7,476 bases of DNA from Comamonadaceae bacterium. GTDB lineage: Bacteria; Pseudomonadota; Gammaproteobacteria; Burkholderiales; Burkholderiaceae_C. Under the pieces are notes generated by a model. It did no database searches. It was not told where the DNA came from and saw nothing but the letters and a program-made list of their open reading frames with translations. Positions within the stretch are counted from its first letter, which is position 1, and every line of letters starts with the position of its first letter. The stretch is taken from the NCBI GenBank assembly GCA_947451445.1, contig CANFZJ010000154.1:1-7476 (forward strand), in the 5' to 3' direction. The translations under genes were made by a program, and so were the position numbers. Positions 7,420 to 7,476 of this stretch are shown in pieces.

Positions 7420-7476
7420 AGGGGAGTCGCCAAGTTGGTTAAGGCACTGGATTTTGATTCCAGCATGCGAAGGTTC
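7420..7476 (+). tRNA. tRNA-Gln (anticodon TTG), 3' end beyond window
   Basis: The cloverleaf reads in order: acceptor strand AGGGGAG (7420-7426), T8 and C9, D stem GCC/GGC (7429-7431 with 7443-7445), anticodon stem CTGGA/TCCAG (7447-7451 with 7459-7463) with loop TTTTGAT and anticodon TTG at 7454-7456, variable CATGC, and the T-stem strand GAAGG followed by TTC. The anticodon decodes CAA and, by wobble, CAG glutamine codons. The 3' T-stem strand and acceptor strand lie outside the window. The start was set at 7420 by keeping T at position 8; 7419 would shift every arm by one. In Burkholderiales this tRNA commonly sits between ispE and prs. Confidence 0.95.

Noticed and set aside
7409..7437. 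TTGACC before the tRNA as a -35 box
   Set aside because: It is the right arm of the hairpin, and no -10 is found at the right spacing; that position falls inside the tRNA.

Overview
The window looks like an ordinary chromosomal segment of a high-GC betaproteobacterium. The family Comamonadaceae (a Rhodoferax, Acidovorax or Polaromonas type) is the most likely source. This is inferred from GC-rich codon use, the run mutM | TPR gene - lolB - ispE - tRNA-Gln that I know from Burkholderiales, and a palindromic intergenic element that resembles dispersed repeats of that family. No database search was possible, so the taxon is an inference.

Layout. Bases 1-315 hold the 3' part of a YqaA-like membrane protein gene on the plus strand. 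It runs head-on into a minus-strand group, and the 51-bp gap between them carries two hairpins. The minus-strand group, read from right to left, is mutM (4269-3454), a dynamin-like GTPase gene (3383-1443) and mutY (1446-367). The GTPase and mutY genes overlap by 4 bp, and mutY has a strong ribosome binding site inside the GTPase gene. From a 39-bp divergent gap at 4270-4308 a plus-strand operon runs the other way: a secreted or lipid-anchored TPR protein (4309-6057), lolB (6054-6539, TTG start overlapping the TPR stop) and ispE (6542-7387). A tRNA-Gln(TTG) gene follows from 7420 and is cut by the window end.

How the genes work together. MutM removes 8-oxoguanine opposite C, and MutY removes A mispaired with 8-oxoguanine, so the minus-strand group holds two of the three classical GO-system enzymes. 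An uncharacterised dynamin-family GTPase sits between them and is translationally linked to mutY. This is the most interesting arrangement in the window. The plus-strand operon serves the cell envelope and isoprenoid supply: LolB inserts lipoproteins into the outer membrane, IspE makes a precursor of undecaprenyl phosphate and quinones, and the TPR protein is exported.

I found no mobile element, CRISPR array, prophage or defence gene. Most of the window is housekeeping sequence. The second-look items are the repair/dynamin linkage, a dyad between mutM and the GTPase gene, the palindromic element after the YqaA-like gene, and hairpin and promoter-like signals near the tRNA gene.
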